DNA of 22,943 bases from NCBI GenBank assembly GCA_033764095.1, contig JANRJF010000075.1, positions 1 through 22,943 on the forward strand, in the 5' to 3' direction. Below the pieces are notes generated by a model. It saw only the letters and a list, made by a program, of their open reading frames with translations. It was not told where the DNA came from and did not search any database. Origin of the DNA: JBDTMT01 sp033764095. Its GTDB lineage: Bacteria > Desulfobacterota > Binatia > HRBIN30 > CADEER01. The first letter of the stretch is position 1; every line of letters starts with the position of its first letter. Positions 13,527 to 21,310 of this stretch are shown here, in pieces. A program made the position numbers and the translations under genes.

Positions 13527-15635
13527 ATGCAACCGCGCACTGGGCACTGCCTCCTCCTGTTGCTGCTGCTGCTGGCTGGCACCGCCTGCCCGGCGCTGGC
13601 CGACGCCGGCTGGACGCTGGTCGGCTGGAACAATCTCGGCATGCACTGCATGGACCCCGACTACGCCGTCTTCGCGCTGCTGCCGCCGTACAACACGCTG
13701 GTGGCGCAGCTGGTCGACGCCAACGGACGGCTGGTGACCGACGACGCCGGCGTCACCGTCACCTACGCAGCAGTCGCCGATCCGGACGGCTCGATGACGC
13801 GCAGCAGTGCCGAGCGGACGAACTTCTGGACCTACGTCGGCGCGCTCTTCGGCGTCGAGCCGGCGGTCGACGTCGGCCTCGCCGGCAATGCCATGCCGGG
13901 CGCCGCCAACGCGCCGCAGCCGATGCATTTCGACCCGGCGCGCGGCTGGTTCATCGCCGAGGGCATTCCGATCACGCCGCACGACGACGCCGGCCGCGTC
14001 AACACCTACCCGCTCATGCGCCTGGTCGCGCGCGACACCGGCGGCGCGGTGCTCGCCACCACCGACGTGGTGCTGCCGGTCTCGGAGGAGCTCAACTGCC
14101 GCACCTGCCACGCCTCGGGCTCGAGCCCGGCGGCGCAGCCGTTCGGCGGCTGGCTGTACGAAGCGGATCCCGAGCGCGACACGCGCCTCAACATCCTGCA
14201 GCTGCACGACGACCTGGAGGGCGGCAACGCGGCGTTCAGCGCCGCACTCGCCAGCGCCGGTTACGGCACCGGGCTGACCGACACGGCGCGCGCCGGCACG
14301 CCGATCCTCTGCGCCCGCTGCCACGCCTCCGAGGCGCTGCCCGGCAGCGGCCTCGACGGCATCAGCTCGCTGACCCGCGCGGTGCACCATCGCATGGCCG
14401 GGGTGCGCGATCCGATCAGCGGCCTGCGGCTCGACGACATCGGCAACCGCGAGGCGTGCTACCGCTGCCATCCCGGCTCGACGACGCGCTGCCTGCGCGG
14501 CGCGATGGGGCGCGCGGTCGCCGCCGACGGCTCGCTGGCGATGCAGTGCCAGAGCTGTCACGGCTCGATGCGCGACGTCGCCGCCGAGACGCGTACCGGC
14601 TGGCTCGACGAGCCGACCTGCCAGCAGTGCCACACCGGCACGGCGCTGCAGAACACCGGGGGGCTGCGCCACACCAGCGCCTTCGACGACAGCGGCGTGC
14701 CGCGCCTGGCCGCCACCGACACCTTCGCCACCACGCCCGACGCGCCGCTGCCCGGCCACTCGCTCTACCGCTACTCGACCGGCCACGGCGGCCTCGCCTG
14801 CGAGGCGTGTCACGGCGCGACGCACGCCGAGTACCCGAGCACGACGCGCAACGACAACCTGCAGAGCATCGCCGTGCAGGGCCACGCCGGCGTGCTGGCC
14901 GAGTGCACCGCCTGTCACGCGACGGCGCCGAACACCGTCGACGGCGGCCCGCACGGGCTGCACCCACTCGGCGCGGCGTGGGTGCAGCGCCATCCCGACG
15001 TGGTCGAGAACGGCGGCGCACAGCGCTGCCGCGCCTGCCACGGCACCGACTACCGCGGCACCGTGCTGTCGCGCGTGCGCGGCGACCGCGTGCTCAACAC
15101 CGAGTTCGGCACCAAGCACTTCTGGCCCGGCTTCCAGGTCGGCTGCTACGCCTGCCACAACGGTCCCGGCAGCGAGCAGGCGAACCCCAACCGGGCCCCG
15201 GTAGCGGACGACGGCAACGCCGGCACCCGAGCCGGGCAGCCCGTAGAGGTTGCGCTGGGCGCGCACGATGCCGACAGCGATCCGCTGGCCCTGCGCATCG
15301 TCGACCAGCCGGCGAACGGCACCGTCGGCCTCGACGGCACCACCGCGCGCTACATCCCGGCCGCCGACTTCAGCGGCGACGACGCCTTCACCTTCACCGC
15401 CTCGGACGGCGACACCGACGGCAACCTCGCCACCGTCCGGGTGCACGTCGCCGCCGCCTGCGCCGGCGACTGCGACGCCTCGGGCACCGTCACCGTCGAC
15501 GAGCTGGTGCGCGGCGTCGCCCTCGCCCTCGGCGATCCGGTCGCCCCCTGCCCGGCGTTCGACACCTCGCACGACGGCGTCATCGACATCGCCGAGCTCA
15601 TTCTCGCCGTGCGCGCCGCCCTGAACGGCTGCTGA
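13527..15635 (+). CDS. Secreted nine-CxxCH multiheme cytochrome c with Ig-like and double EF-hand tail
   Basis: A 702-residue exported protein. Residues 1-26 are a Leu-rich signal peptide ending ALA. Residues 27-190 form a domain opening WTLVGWNNLGMHCMDPDYAV, without a heme motif. Nine CxxCH sites follow: CRTCH (191-195), CARCH, CYRCH, CQSCH, CQQCH, CEACH, CTACH, CRACH and CYACH (540-544). Residues about 553-643 form a cadherin/Ig-like module (NRAPVADD..., DGDTDGN). Residues 645-702 are a double EF-hand tail with four Cys, ending NGC, nearly identical in plan to the protease tail. Heme c would be attached in the periplasm or outside; a role in extracellular electron transfer is inferred. An upstream GTG (about 13463) could extend the N-terminus, but the ATG gives the better signal peptide. 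No RBS is obvious. Confidence 0.9.
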   Translation: MQPRTGHCLLLLLLLLAGTACPALADAGWTLVGWNNLGMHCMDPDYAVFALLPPYNTLVAQLVDANGRLVTDDAGVTVTYAAVADPDGSMTRSSAERTNFWTYVGALFGVEPAVDVGLAGNAMPGAANAPQPMHFDPARGWFIAEGIPITPHDDAGRVNTYPLMRLVARDTGGAVLATTDVVLPVSEELNCRTCHASGSSPAAQPFGGWLYEADPERDTRLNILQLHDDLEGGNAAFSAALASAGYGTGLTDTARAGTPILCARCHASEALPGSGLDGISSLTRAVHHRMAGVRDPISGLRLDDIGNREACYRCHPGSTTRCLRGAMGRAVAADGSLAMQCQSCHGSMRDVAAETRTGWLDEPTCQQCHTGTALQNTGGLRHTSAFDDSGVPRLAATDTFATTPDAPLPGHSLYRYSTGHGGLACEACHGATHAEYPSTTRNDNLQSIAVQGHAGVLAECTACHATAPNTVDGGPHGLHPLGAAWVQRHPDVVENGGAQRCRACHGTDYRGTVLSRVRGDRVLNTEFGTKHFWPGFQVGCYACHNGPGSEQANPNRAPVADDGNAGTRAGQPVEVALGAHDADSDPLALRIVDQPANGTVGLDGTTARYIPAADFSGDDAFTFTASDGDTDGNLATVRVHVAAACAGDCDASGTVTVDELVRGVALALGDPVAPCPAFDTSHDGVIDIAELILAVRAALNGC

Positions 15636-15648
15636 CCGTCTCCCTCCG

Positions 15649-15712
15649 TCCAGGCGTTCCGCCCTTCCAGCGTTTCCCCGCTTCCAGCGTTCCCCCTTCG
15701 AAAAAGGGGGGG
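15649..15712. repeat. 17-bp tandem repeat and CCCCCTT/AAGGGGG hairpin after the cytochrome gene
   Basis: Three units of about 17 bases, each starting TCCAG(G)CGTT, run from 15649 to about 15697. They end in a stem CCCCCTT (15692-15698) / AAGGGGG (15704-15710) with a CGAAA loop. The hairpin begins 57 bases after the cytochrome stop and could terminate that transcript. It resembles the CCCCCCTTTGAAAA elements at 17612-17725. Confidence 0.6.
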
Positions 15713-15752
15713 CTTTGCCCGGCAATTCGTTGCCTCGATCAGCGCCGCGGCC

Positions 15753-15832
15753 GAGGCTGTTAGGCTGTTGGCTGTTAGGGCAGAAGAATCAGAGCCCCTA
15801 ACAGCGAGCAGCCTAACAGCCTAACAGCCTCG
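15753..15832. repeat. CTAACAGC inverted heptamer/octamer repeat
   Basis: The left arm GAGGCTGTTAGGCTGTTGG continues to GCTGTTAGGG (15753-15780). The right arm (15795-15832) carries the units inverted as CCTAACAGC repeats ending CCTCG. The loop is about 14 bases. A closely similar element lies at 18768-18857. It sits between the cytochrome and acyl-CoA dehydrogenase genes, leaving about 80 bases for a downstream promoter. Confidence 0.8.
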
Positions 15833-15902
15833 TCCGTCGCCGCCTTGCTGACCTGCCCTTCCCAAAGCGGCGAAATCAGCGCAGATACTCGCGCCCCGCC
15901 CG

Positions 15903-15908
15903 GAAGGA
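15903..15908 (+). promoter_or_regulatory. Ribosome-binding site of the acyl-CoA dehydrogenase gene
   Basis: The sequence GGAAGGAGACGCACATG places an AAGGAG about 6-8 bases before the ATG at 15916. It is good support for this start, as most plus-strand genes here lack a recognisable site. Confidence 0.7.
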
Positions 15909-15915
15909 GACGCAC

Positions 15916-17610
15916 ATGATCCTGTTGAATCCGAAGCTGCCGCAGCGGCCCGACGCCGACCCGCGCTCGCGCGAGGTGATGCGCGCGACCATCGAGTTCT
16001 TCGAGGCGAAGGGCAAGAACGCGCTGCTCGCCGACTACTACGCGCGCGGCTGGTACGCCGACTTCCTCGCCTTCGTACGCGCCAACCGCATCTTCGCCAC
16101 CATGTGTACGCCGGCCGGGGAAGGCGCGGCGGATGCGCGCTGGGACACCTGGCGCATCTGCGAGTTCGCCGAGATCCTCGGCTTCTTCGGCCTGCAGTAC
16201 TGGTACACCTGGCAGGTCTCGGTGCTCGGGCTCGGGCCGATCTGGATGAGCGACAACCAGGCCGTCCGGCAACGCGCCGCGCAGGCGCTGGAGGACGGCG
16301 GCATCTTCGCCTTCGGGCTCTCCGAGAAGAGCCACGGCGCCGACATCTACTCGACCGACATGGTGCTGACGCCGGACGGCGACGGCTGGCGCGCCAACGG
16401 CAGCAAGTACTACATCGGCAACGGCAACGCGGCAGCCATCGTCTCGACCTTCGGACGCATCGACGGCACCGACGACTACGTCTTCTTCGCCGCCGACCCG
16501 CGCCACCCCAACTACCACCTGGTCAAGAACGTCGTCGCCAGCCAGAACTACGTCTCCGAGTTCGCCCTGCGCGACTATCCGGTGGCGCCGGCCGACCTCC
16601 TGCATCGCGGCCGCGCCGCCTGGGATGCGGCGCTGAACACCGTCAACATCGGCAAGTACAACCTCGGCTGGGCCTCGATCGGCATCTGCACGCACGCGCT
16701 CTACGAGGCGATCACGCACGCCAGCAACCGCGTGCTGTACAAGATGCACGTCACCGACTTCACCCACGTGCGGCAGAACTTCGTCGACGCGTACTGCCGA
16801 CTGGTGGCGATGAAGCTGTTCGCGCTGCGCGCCGCCGACTACATGCGCGTCGCCTCGCCGGAGGATCGCCGCTACCTGCTCTACAACCCGATGGTGAAGA
16901 TGAAGGTGACGACGCAGGGCGAGGAGGTCATCAACCTGCTGTGGGACACCATCGCCGCCAAGGGCTTCGAGAAGGACATGTACTTCAGCCAGGCGGCGGT
17001 CGACATCCGCGCGCTGCCCAAGCTCGAGGGCACCGTGCACGTCAACATCGCGCTGATCGTCAAGTTCATGCCCAACTTCTTCTTCACACCGGCCGAGTTC
17101 CCCGCCGTGGCGCCGCAGCGCCAGGCCGCCAACGACGACTTCCTGTTCCATCAGGGCAGCACCAAGGGGCTCGGCCAGATCCAGTTCCACGACTACCGGC
17201 AGGCCTTCGCCGGCATCGCGCTGCCGAACGTGACGCGCTTCGCCGAACAGGCGGAGATCTTCCGCGAGCTGCTCGCCAGCGACCCGCCGGGACCGGACCA
17301 GATGAAGGACATCGCCTTCCTGCTCGCCGGCGGCGAGATCTTCGCGCTCGTCGTCTATGCGCAGCTGATTCTGGAGAACGCGTCCATCTACGGGATCGGC
17401 GACGACCTGCTCGACCAGATCTTCGACTTCATGGTGCGCGACATGTCGAAGTTCGCGCTGCAGCTGTTCAGTCAGCCGTCGAGCACGCCGACCCAGATGG
17501 CCTGCTGCCAGCGCATGATGCGCAAGGCAGTGCACGATCAGGCGCGCTACGAGCGCGTCTGGAACGAACAGGTGGCGCCGCTCAGCGGCGCGTATGAAAT
17601 GCCGCGCTGA
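15916..17610 (+). CDS. Acyl-CoA dehydrogenase family protein
   Basis: A 564-residue cytoplasmic flavoenzyme related to acyl-CoA dehydrogenases, which introduce the alpha-beta double bond in acyl-CoA esters using FAD. FGLSEKSHGADIYSTDM (about 134-150) corresponds to the family's FAD/substrate motif L-T-E-P-x-x-G-S-D. WRANGSKYYIGNGNAAAIVS is the beta-domain strand pair. LPKLEGTVHVNIALIVKFM carries Glu371 in the LEGT position equivalent to the catalytic Glu of the Y-E-G-T motif. The protein is much longer than the common 380-residue form, with an extra helical C-terminal region (about 400-564), so it belongs to a large-subunit branch. A clear AAGGAG lies 8 bases before the ATG. It stands alone between two repeats; the substrate is unknown. 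Confidence 0.9.
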   Translation: MILLNPKLPQRPDADPRSREVMRATIEFFEAKGKNALLADYYARGWYADFLAFVRANRIFATMCTPAGEGAADARWDTWRICEFAEILGFFGLQYWYTWQVSVLGLGPIWMSDNQAVRQRAAQALEDGGIFAFGLSEKSHGADIYSTDMVLTPDGDGWRANGSKYYIGNGNAAAIVSTFGRIDGTDDYVFFAADPRHPNYHLVKNVVASQNYVSEFALRDYPVAPADLLHRGRAAWDAALNTVNIGKYNLGWASIGICTHALYEAITHASNRVLYKMHVTDFTHVRQNFVDAYCRLVAMKLFALRAADYMRVASPEDRRYLLYNPMVKMKVTTQGEEVINLLWDTIAAKGFEKDMYFSQAAVDIRALPKLEGTVHVNIALIVKFMPNFFFTPAEFPAVAPQRQAANDDFLFHQGSTKGLGQIQFHDYRQAFAGIALPNVTRFAEQAEIFRELLASDPPGPDQMKDIAFLLAGGEIFALVVYAQLILENASIYGIGDDLLDQIFDFMVRDMSKFALQLFSQPSSTPTQMACCQRMMRKAVHDQARYERVWNEQVAPLSGAYEMPR

Positions 17611-17611
17611 T

Positions 17612-17725
17612 AATCCCCCCTTTGAAAAGGGGGGGTGAGGGGGGATCTTCCAACTGACCTGCGCACCGACCCGACACGATCCTTCTGAAAATCCCCCCTG
17701 ACCCCCTTTTTCAAAGGGGGGAATA
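17612..17725. repeat. Paired inverted AATCCCCCCTTTGAAAA elements
   Basis: Copy 1 (17612-17648) reads AATCCCCCCTTTGAAAAGG, then a G-run, TGA and GGGGGGATC. Copy 2 (about 17686-17725) is the same element in reverse orientation. Each copy alone can fold (CCCCCC...GGGGGG). The two copies can also pair with each other across a spacer of about 40 bases. The first copy starts one base after the stop codon of the acyl-CoA dehydrogenase. I have seen CCCCCCTTTGAAAAGGGGGG-type elements in other bacterial genomes; their function is not established. The layout resembles a small non-autonomous inverted-repeat element or a terminator. Confidence 0.8.
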
Positions 17726-17792
17726 CGGTGTACACGCCTGTCGTCCGCAGGGCCTCATTGCCACGGTGTTGGGTGGAGAAAGGGAGGGGATC

Positions 17793-18764
17793 ATGAGGCA
17801 GTACAACCGTCTGGGCAGATGGTTCGGACCCGGCGCGATCGCGCTCTGCATGCTCGCGCTACCCGCGACGCGGCTGTTTGCCGCCGAGGAGGAGGACGAG
17901 GCGCCGCCCGAGCAACCGGCGCGCGCCGACACGCTCGGCACGGTCGAGCCGAAGGAGGAGGAAGCGGAGGGGCCGAATCGCGGCCGCTTCCACTTCACGC
18001 TCAACAACGACTTCGTCACCGCGTACATGTTCCGCGGCATCCTGCAGGAGCGTAACGGGTTCATCTGGCAGCCGTCGGCCGACATCGCCTTCACCCTGTA
18101 CGAGGGCGACGGCATTCTCAGCAGCGCGGCGCTCGGCTTCGGCATCTGGAACAGCATCCAGACCGAGAAGACCGGCTACAGCGGCAACGGTCCGTCGAAC
18201 CTGTACGAGACCGACTACTACCCGAGCCTGACGCTCGGCTGGTCGCCCGGCATCGAGACCTCGCTGACCTACGTCATCTACACCGGGCCGAACGGCAGCT
18301 TCGACACCGTCCAGCAGCTCGACCTCGGCATCGCCTACGACGACAGTGAGCTGCTCGGCCCGTTCGCCATGGGCCCGACCGCGACCTTCAGCTTCGAGCT
18401 GGAGAACAGCTCGTTCGGCAGCAGCGCCACCGGCAAGTACTTCGAGCTCGGCATCGAGCCGGGCTTCGACGTGACCCTGCCGATCGAAGCCGCCGACGAC
18501 TATCCGGTGACGCTGAGCTTCCCGATGGCGCTCGGCCTGTCGATGGACGACTACTACGACACCGGCAGCAAGAACCCGGTGTTCGGCTTCTACAGCTTCG
18601 GCATGGCGGCCAGCATTCCGCTGACCTTCATCCCGAAGGATCTCGGCACCTGGAGCGTCGGCGCCGCGATCACCGCCTACGTGCTCGACGACGTGCTCAA
18701 GCCGCTGGTGAACAACGACAACCCGTTCCCGGTCGGCACCGGCAGCATCACGATGGAATACTGA
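17793..18764 (+). CDS. Putative outer-membrane beta-barrel protein (TorF-like porin)
   Basis: A 323-residue exported protein. Residues 1-30 are a signal peptide ending LFA. Residues 31-58 are an acidic, Glu/Pro-rich linker. From about 65 (RFHFTLNNDFVTAYMFRGIL) to the end, alternating hydrophobic strands separated by polar loops suggest a beta-barrel, and the last residues ITMEY end in an aromatic as expected for BAM-assembled barrels. The Y-x-F-R-G-I pattern early in the barrel resembles the TorF family of putative porins. The transported solute is unknown. AGGGAGGGG (17781-17789) close to the ATG at 17793 supports the start. It converges on potA across a hairpin repeat. Confidence 0.8.
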   Translation: MRQYNRLGRWFGPGAIALCMLALPATRLFAAEEEDEAPPEQPARADTLGTVEPKEEEAEGPNRGRFHFTLNNDFVTAYMFRGILQERNGFIWQPSADIAFTLYEGDGILSSAALGFGIWNSIQTEKTGYSGNGPSNLYETDYYPSLTLGWSPGIETSLTYVIYTGPNGSFDTVQQLDLGIAYDDSELLGPFAMGPTATFSFELENSSFGSSATGKYFELGIEPGFDVTLPIEAADDYPVTLSFPMALGLSMDDYYDTGSKNPVFGFYSFGMAASIPLTFIPKDLGTWSVGAAITAYVLDDVLKPLVNNDNPFPVGTGSITMEY

Positions 18765-18767
18765 GGA

Positions 18768-18857
18768 AGGCTGTTAAGCGGTTGGGCTGTTGGCTGTTAG
18801 GGGAAGACTCTCGTTTCTTCCCCTAACAGCGTAACAGCCTAACAGCGTAGCAGCCTA
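18768..18857. repeat. CTAACAGC hairpin repeat between convergent genes
   Basis: The left arm (18768-18807) contains GGCTGTTGGCTGTTAGGGG and the right arm (18817-18856) CCCCTAACAGCGTAACAGCC and more. The loop is only about 10 bases, with GGGGAAG/CTTCCCC at the top of the stem. The right arm runs into the potA stop codon (CTA at 18855-18857), so the last potA codon is part of the repeat. The position between two convergent stop codons fits a bidirectional transcript end. Confidence 0.85.
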
Positions 18858-19976
18858 CGCCGCGGGCTTCGGCAACAACCGCGCCCCCGGCACGTCCCAG
18901 GCGGCCCACAGGCGGGCGCCCTTCACCAGCCCGTCGGGGCGTTCGTCGTCGTCGATGTGGGCGAGCAGCTCGTGGCCGGCGTCGGTCTTGACGACGCAGC
19001 GCAACACCGGGCCCTGGAAGACGATGTCGGTGACGGTGGCCTGCACCGCGTTCCAGCGCCCGGTCGGCGGCGCCGCCAGCAGCTTGATGCGCTCCGGGCG
19101 GATCATCAGCACGCCGGCGTCGCCGGCGGCGAACGACGCCGCGCCGATCGGCGCCTCGACCTCGCTGTCGCCGAAGTGCACGACCGCGCTCGTCCCGGCG
19201 ACGCGGATGACGTCGACCGGGATCAGGTTGGCGGAGCCGATGAAGCCGGCGACGAACACCGTCGCCGGCGAATGGTAGATCTCCTCCGGCGTGCCGACCT
19301 GCTCGACGTTGCCCTCGCTCATCACCGCGATGCGGTCGGACATGGTGAGCGCTTCTTCCTGGTCGTGGGTGACGAAGATGAACGTGATGCCGACCTCGCG
19401 CTGGATGCGCTTGAGCTCGAACTGCATCGCCTGGCGCAGCTTGAGGTCGAGCGCGCTGAGCGGCTCGTCGAGCAGCAGCGCGCTGGGGAAGTTGACCAGC
19501 GCGCGCGCCAGCGCGACGCGTTGGCGTTGGCCGCCGGAGAGCTGATCGGGCCGCCGCTGGGCGAAGTCGCCGAGCCGCACCACCTCCAGCATCTGCTTGA
19601 CGCGCTTGGTGATCTCGGCCTCGTCGATGCCCTTCACGCGCGGCCCGAAGGCGATGTTCTCGAACACCGTCAGATGCGGGAAGAGGGCGTACTGCTGGAA
19701 GACGGTGTTGACGTTGCGCCGGTACGGCGGCACGTCCTCGACGTCGACGCCGTCGAGCCGGATGTGACCGCTGGTGACCTCCTCGAAGCCGGCGATCATG
19801 CGCAGCATGGTCGTCTTGCCGCAGCCCGACGGCCCCAGCATCGAGAAGAACTCGCCGCGGCCGATGTCGAAGTTGGCGCGGTGCACGGCGACGAAGCTGC
19901 CATACCGCTTGTGGACGTTGCTCAGCGAGATGACTGGCGTGCCCTCGCCCGATGGCGAGAGGGGTTGATCGGTCAC
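18855..19976 (-). CDS. potA: PotA-type spermidine/putrescine ABC transporter ATPase
   Basis: A 373-residue ATP-binding subunit that would power polyamine (or related solute) import at the inner membrane. Walker A GPSGCGKTT is at 48-56, with Q-loop VFQQYALFPHLTV, signature LSGGQRQRVALARAL, Walker B ALLLDEPLSALD and H-loop VTHDQEEAL. A C-terminal TOBE-like domain (about 285-365) is typical of PotA and relatives. The start is GTG: GGAG on the minus strand lies about 8-10 bases ahead, and GTGA overlaps the upstream gene's TGA by 4 bases, implying translational coupling. Permease and binding-protein genes (PotB, PotC, PotD) are absent from the window, so the transporter would need distant partners. 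Other TOBE-type importers are possible. Confidence 0.9.
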   Translation of the reverse strand: MTDQPLSPSGEGTPVISLSNVHKRYGSFVAVHRANFDIGRGEFFSMLGPSGCGKTTMLRMIAGFEEVTSGHIRLDGVDVEDVPPYRRNVNTVFQQYALFPHLTVFENIAFGPRVKGIDEAEITKRVKQMLEVVRLGDFAQRRPDQLSGGQRQRVALARALVNFPSALLLDEPLSALDLKLRQAMQFELKRIQREVGITFIFVTHDQEEALTMSDRIAVMSEGNVEQVGTPEEIYHSPATVFVAGFIGSANLIPVDVIRVAGTSAVVHFGDSEVEAPIGAASFAAGDAGVLMIRPERIKLLAAPPTGRWNAVQATVTDIVFQGPVLRCVVKTDAGHELLAHIDDDERPDGLVKGARLWAAWDVPGARLLPKPAA

Positions 19977-21256
19977 CCGCGTCTCTCCTCTGCTCTGGTC
20001 GCCGACGCCGCGTCTGTCGGCGCGGGCTCGGCGCTTCTCGCAGAAGCGGCGGAGGCCTGCAAGGCAGCTTCGGCGCTGGCGGCGGAGTCGTCCACCTCGG
20101 CCGGCAGCGGCGGGATCGCCTCGACCGCGTAGCGCTTGTCGCGCGAGCCGTAGACGAAGTGCGGCGTGCGCGACAGCTCGGCGGCGAGCGACGCCACCTC
20201 CTCGTCGAACCAGCGCGGGTTGGCGGCGATCAGCGGCTTGAGGCGCTCGACGTACGGCAGGGTGCCGGGCTCGTCGGCGTAGTAGCGGCGGTAGATGTCG
20301 TAGCGGAACAGGCGGCGCAGCCGGTGCAGGTTGCCGGCCCCGGTCGGCAGCGGCAGCAGCGCGACGTCGGTCTTGCCCTTGGCGCGGCGCTCCTCCAGCC
20401 GGCGCTGCACGACGTCGATGCTGTTCTGCAGGTACTCGGGCGGACAGAAGCAGGCGAACTCGTCGTAGAGCATGCGCATCGTCGTCGCCGCCTCGTCGAT
20501 CGGCAGCCGCGCCTGGCGCTCGCGCCCCATGCGGCGCAGCAGCAGCATGAACGGCACCGGCTGGTTGCCGGTGGCGGCGATGTCGGCGGCGTCGCGAAAG
20601 TCGGGCTGCCGATAGGGGAAATGGCGCGGGTCGATGACGTCGAAGCCGCCGCGGCCGTAGAACAGGATGCGCTGCAGCGACAGCCGGTCGTCGGGCGAGA
20701 AGTACTCCATCTCCGCCGCCAGGTTGAGCTGCACGCCGAAGTACTTGGCCGGCTGCTCGGGCTGCGGCAGGTTGACCAGACCGCGCTGCTGCAGGGCGAA
20801 CAGGTACTCGATCGCCAACTCGACCGGCGCGATGCGCAGCCAGTAGGTGAGCACCGTGCCACGCGCCGGCGGCAGCATGAAGATGTGCGACAGGTACACC
20901 GTGCACAGGTCGGGCGCCCAGCGCGGGTTGTAGATCACCGAGCCGTCGCGCACGCCGCGCAGGTTGCCGTCGCGATCCTTGGCGACCAGCAGGAAGTAGC
21001 GGATGAAGGTCCCCGACGGCAGCGGCTCGAAGGCGTCGTCGAGCAGAAAACGGCGGATCGCCGACTCCGGCTCCATCTCGCCCGGCGGACCGAAGGCATC
21101 CCAGAGGATCTGGTAGGCGCGGCCAAAATCCGGGTGGTCGGGATGCTCGATCGAGTGCAGCTCGTAGCGCCGCGTCTCGCGCTCGATCATCTCGACGATG
21201 TCCTGCTGGTAGAGGTCCTTGAGGCAGAGGCGGACGCGAGTGCCGAGGGTCGTCAC
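19973..21256 (-). CDS. Uncharacterised protein with GNAT-like N-terminal half
   Basis: A 427-residue protein, cytoplasmic by sequence, that I do not recognise by name. The first half shows a plausible GNAT acyltransferase plan: helix and strand RRYELHSIEHP (about 29-39), strands FIRYFLLVAKD and DGSVIYNP (84-110), a motif-A-like strand CTVYLSHIFMLPPARG (118-133) followed by a helix, then RILFYGRGGFDVIDP (196-210) and FPYRQPDF. The canonical acetyl-CoA loop R-x2-G-x-G/A is not conserved. The second half is helical with many Arg/Tyr (LRRLFRYDIYRRYYAD), and the tail (390-427) is Ala/Ser-rich. A TTG at 21274 is possible, but GTG at 21256, preceded by AGGAG, is better. Its stop overlaps the potA start, so the two products probably work together. 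Acyl transfer is inference. Confidence 0.75.
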   Translation of the reverse strand: MTTLGTRVRLCLKDLYQQDIVEMIERETRRYELHSIEHPDHPDFGRAYQILWDAFGPPGEMEPESAIRRFLLDDAFEPLPSGTFIRYFLLVAKDRDGNLRGVRDGSVIYNPRWAPDLCTVYLSHIFMLPPARGTVLTYWLRIAPVELAIEYLFALQQRGLVNLPQPEQPAKYFGVQLNLAAEMEYFSPDDRLSLQRILFYGRGGFDVIDPRHFPYRQPDFRDAADIAATGNQPVPFMLLLRRMGRERQARLPIDEAATTMRMLYDEFACFCPPEYLQNSIDVVQRRLEERRAKGKTDVALLPLPTGAGNLHRLRRLFRYDIYRRYYADEPGTLPYVERLKPLIAANPRWFDEEVASLAAELSRTPHFVYGSRDKRYAVEAIPPLPAEVDDSAASAEAALQASAASARSAEPAPTDAASATRAEERRG

Positions 21257-21258
21257 GG

Positions 21259-21268
21259 AAGGCTCCTG
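21259..21268 (-). promoter_or_regulatory. Ribosome-binding site selecting the GTG start at 21256
   Basis: The minus strand reads CAGGAGCCTTCCGTG; AGGAG lies 7 bases before GTG (21256-21254). The more upstream TTG at 21274 has no such site. This decides the start of the GNAT-like gene. Confidence 0.6.
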
Positions 21269-21310
21269 ATCCAAGGATGCTCAGGGCCCCGGCTGGGTGT
21301 AAAGGTGTCT

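Noticed and set aside
13521..15725. Long minus-strand open frame opposite the cytochrome gene
   Set aside because: The plus strand carries nine CxxCH motifs, a signal peptide and the EF-hand tail. The antisense translation has no domain and is a GC-bias shadow.
15775..17535. Long minus-strand open frame opposite the acyl-CoA dehydrogenase
   Set aside because: The plus-strand gene has a good RBS and family motifs. The antisense product is His/Val/Glu-rich with no domain.
19973..20906. An open frame extending potA upstream by about 310 codons
   Set aside because: It is the wrong frame of the GNAT-like gene. The GTG at 19976, with RBS and a 4-base overlap, is the natural start.
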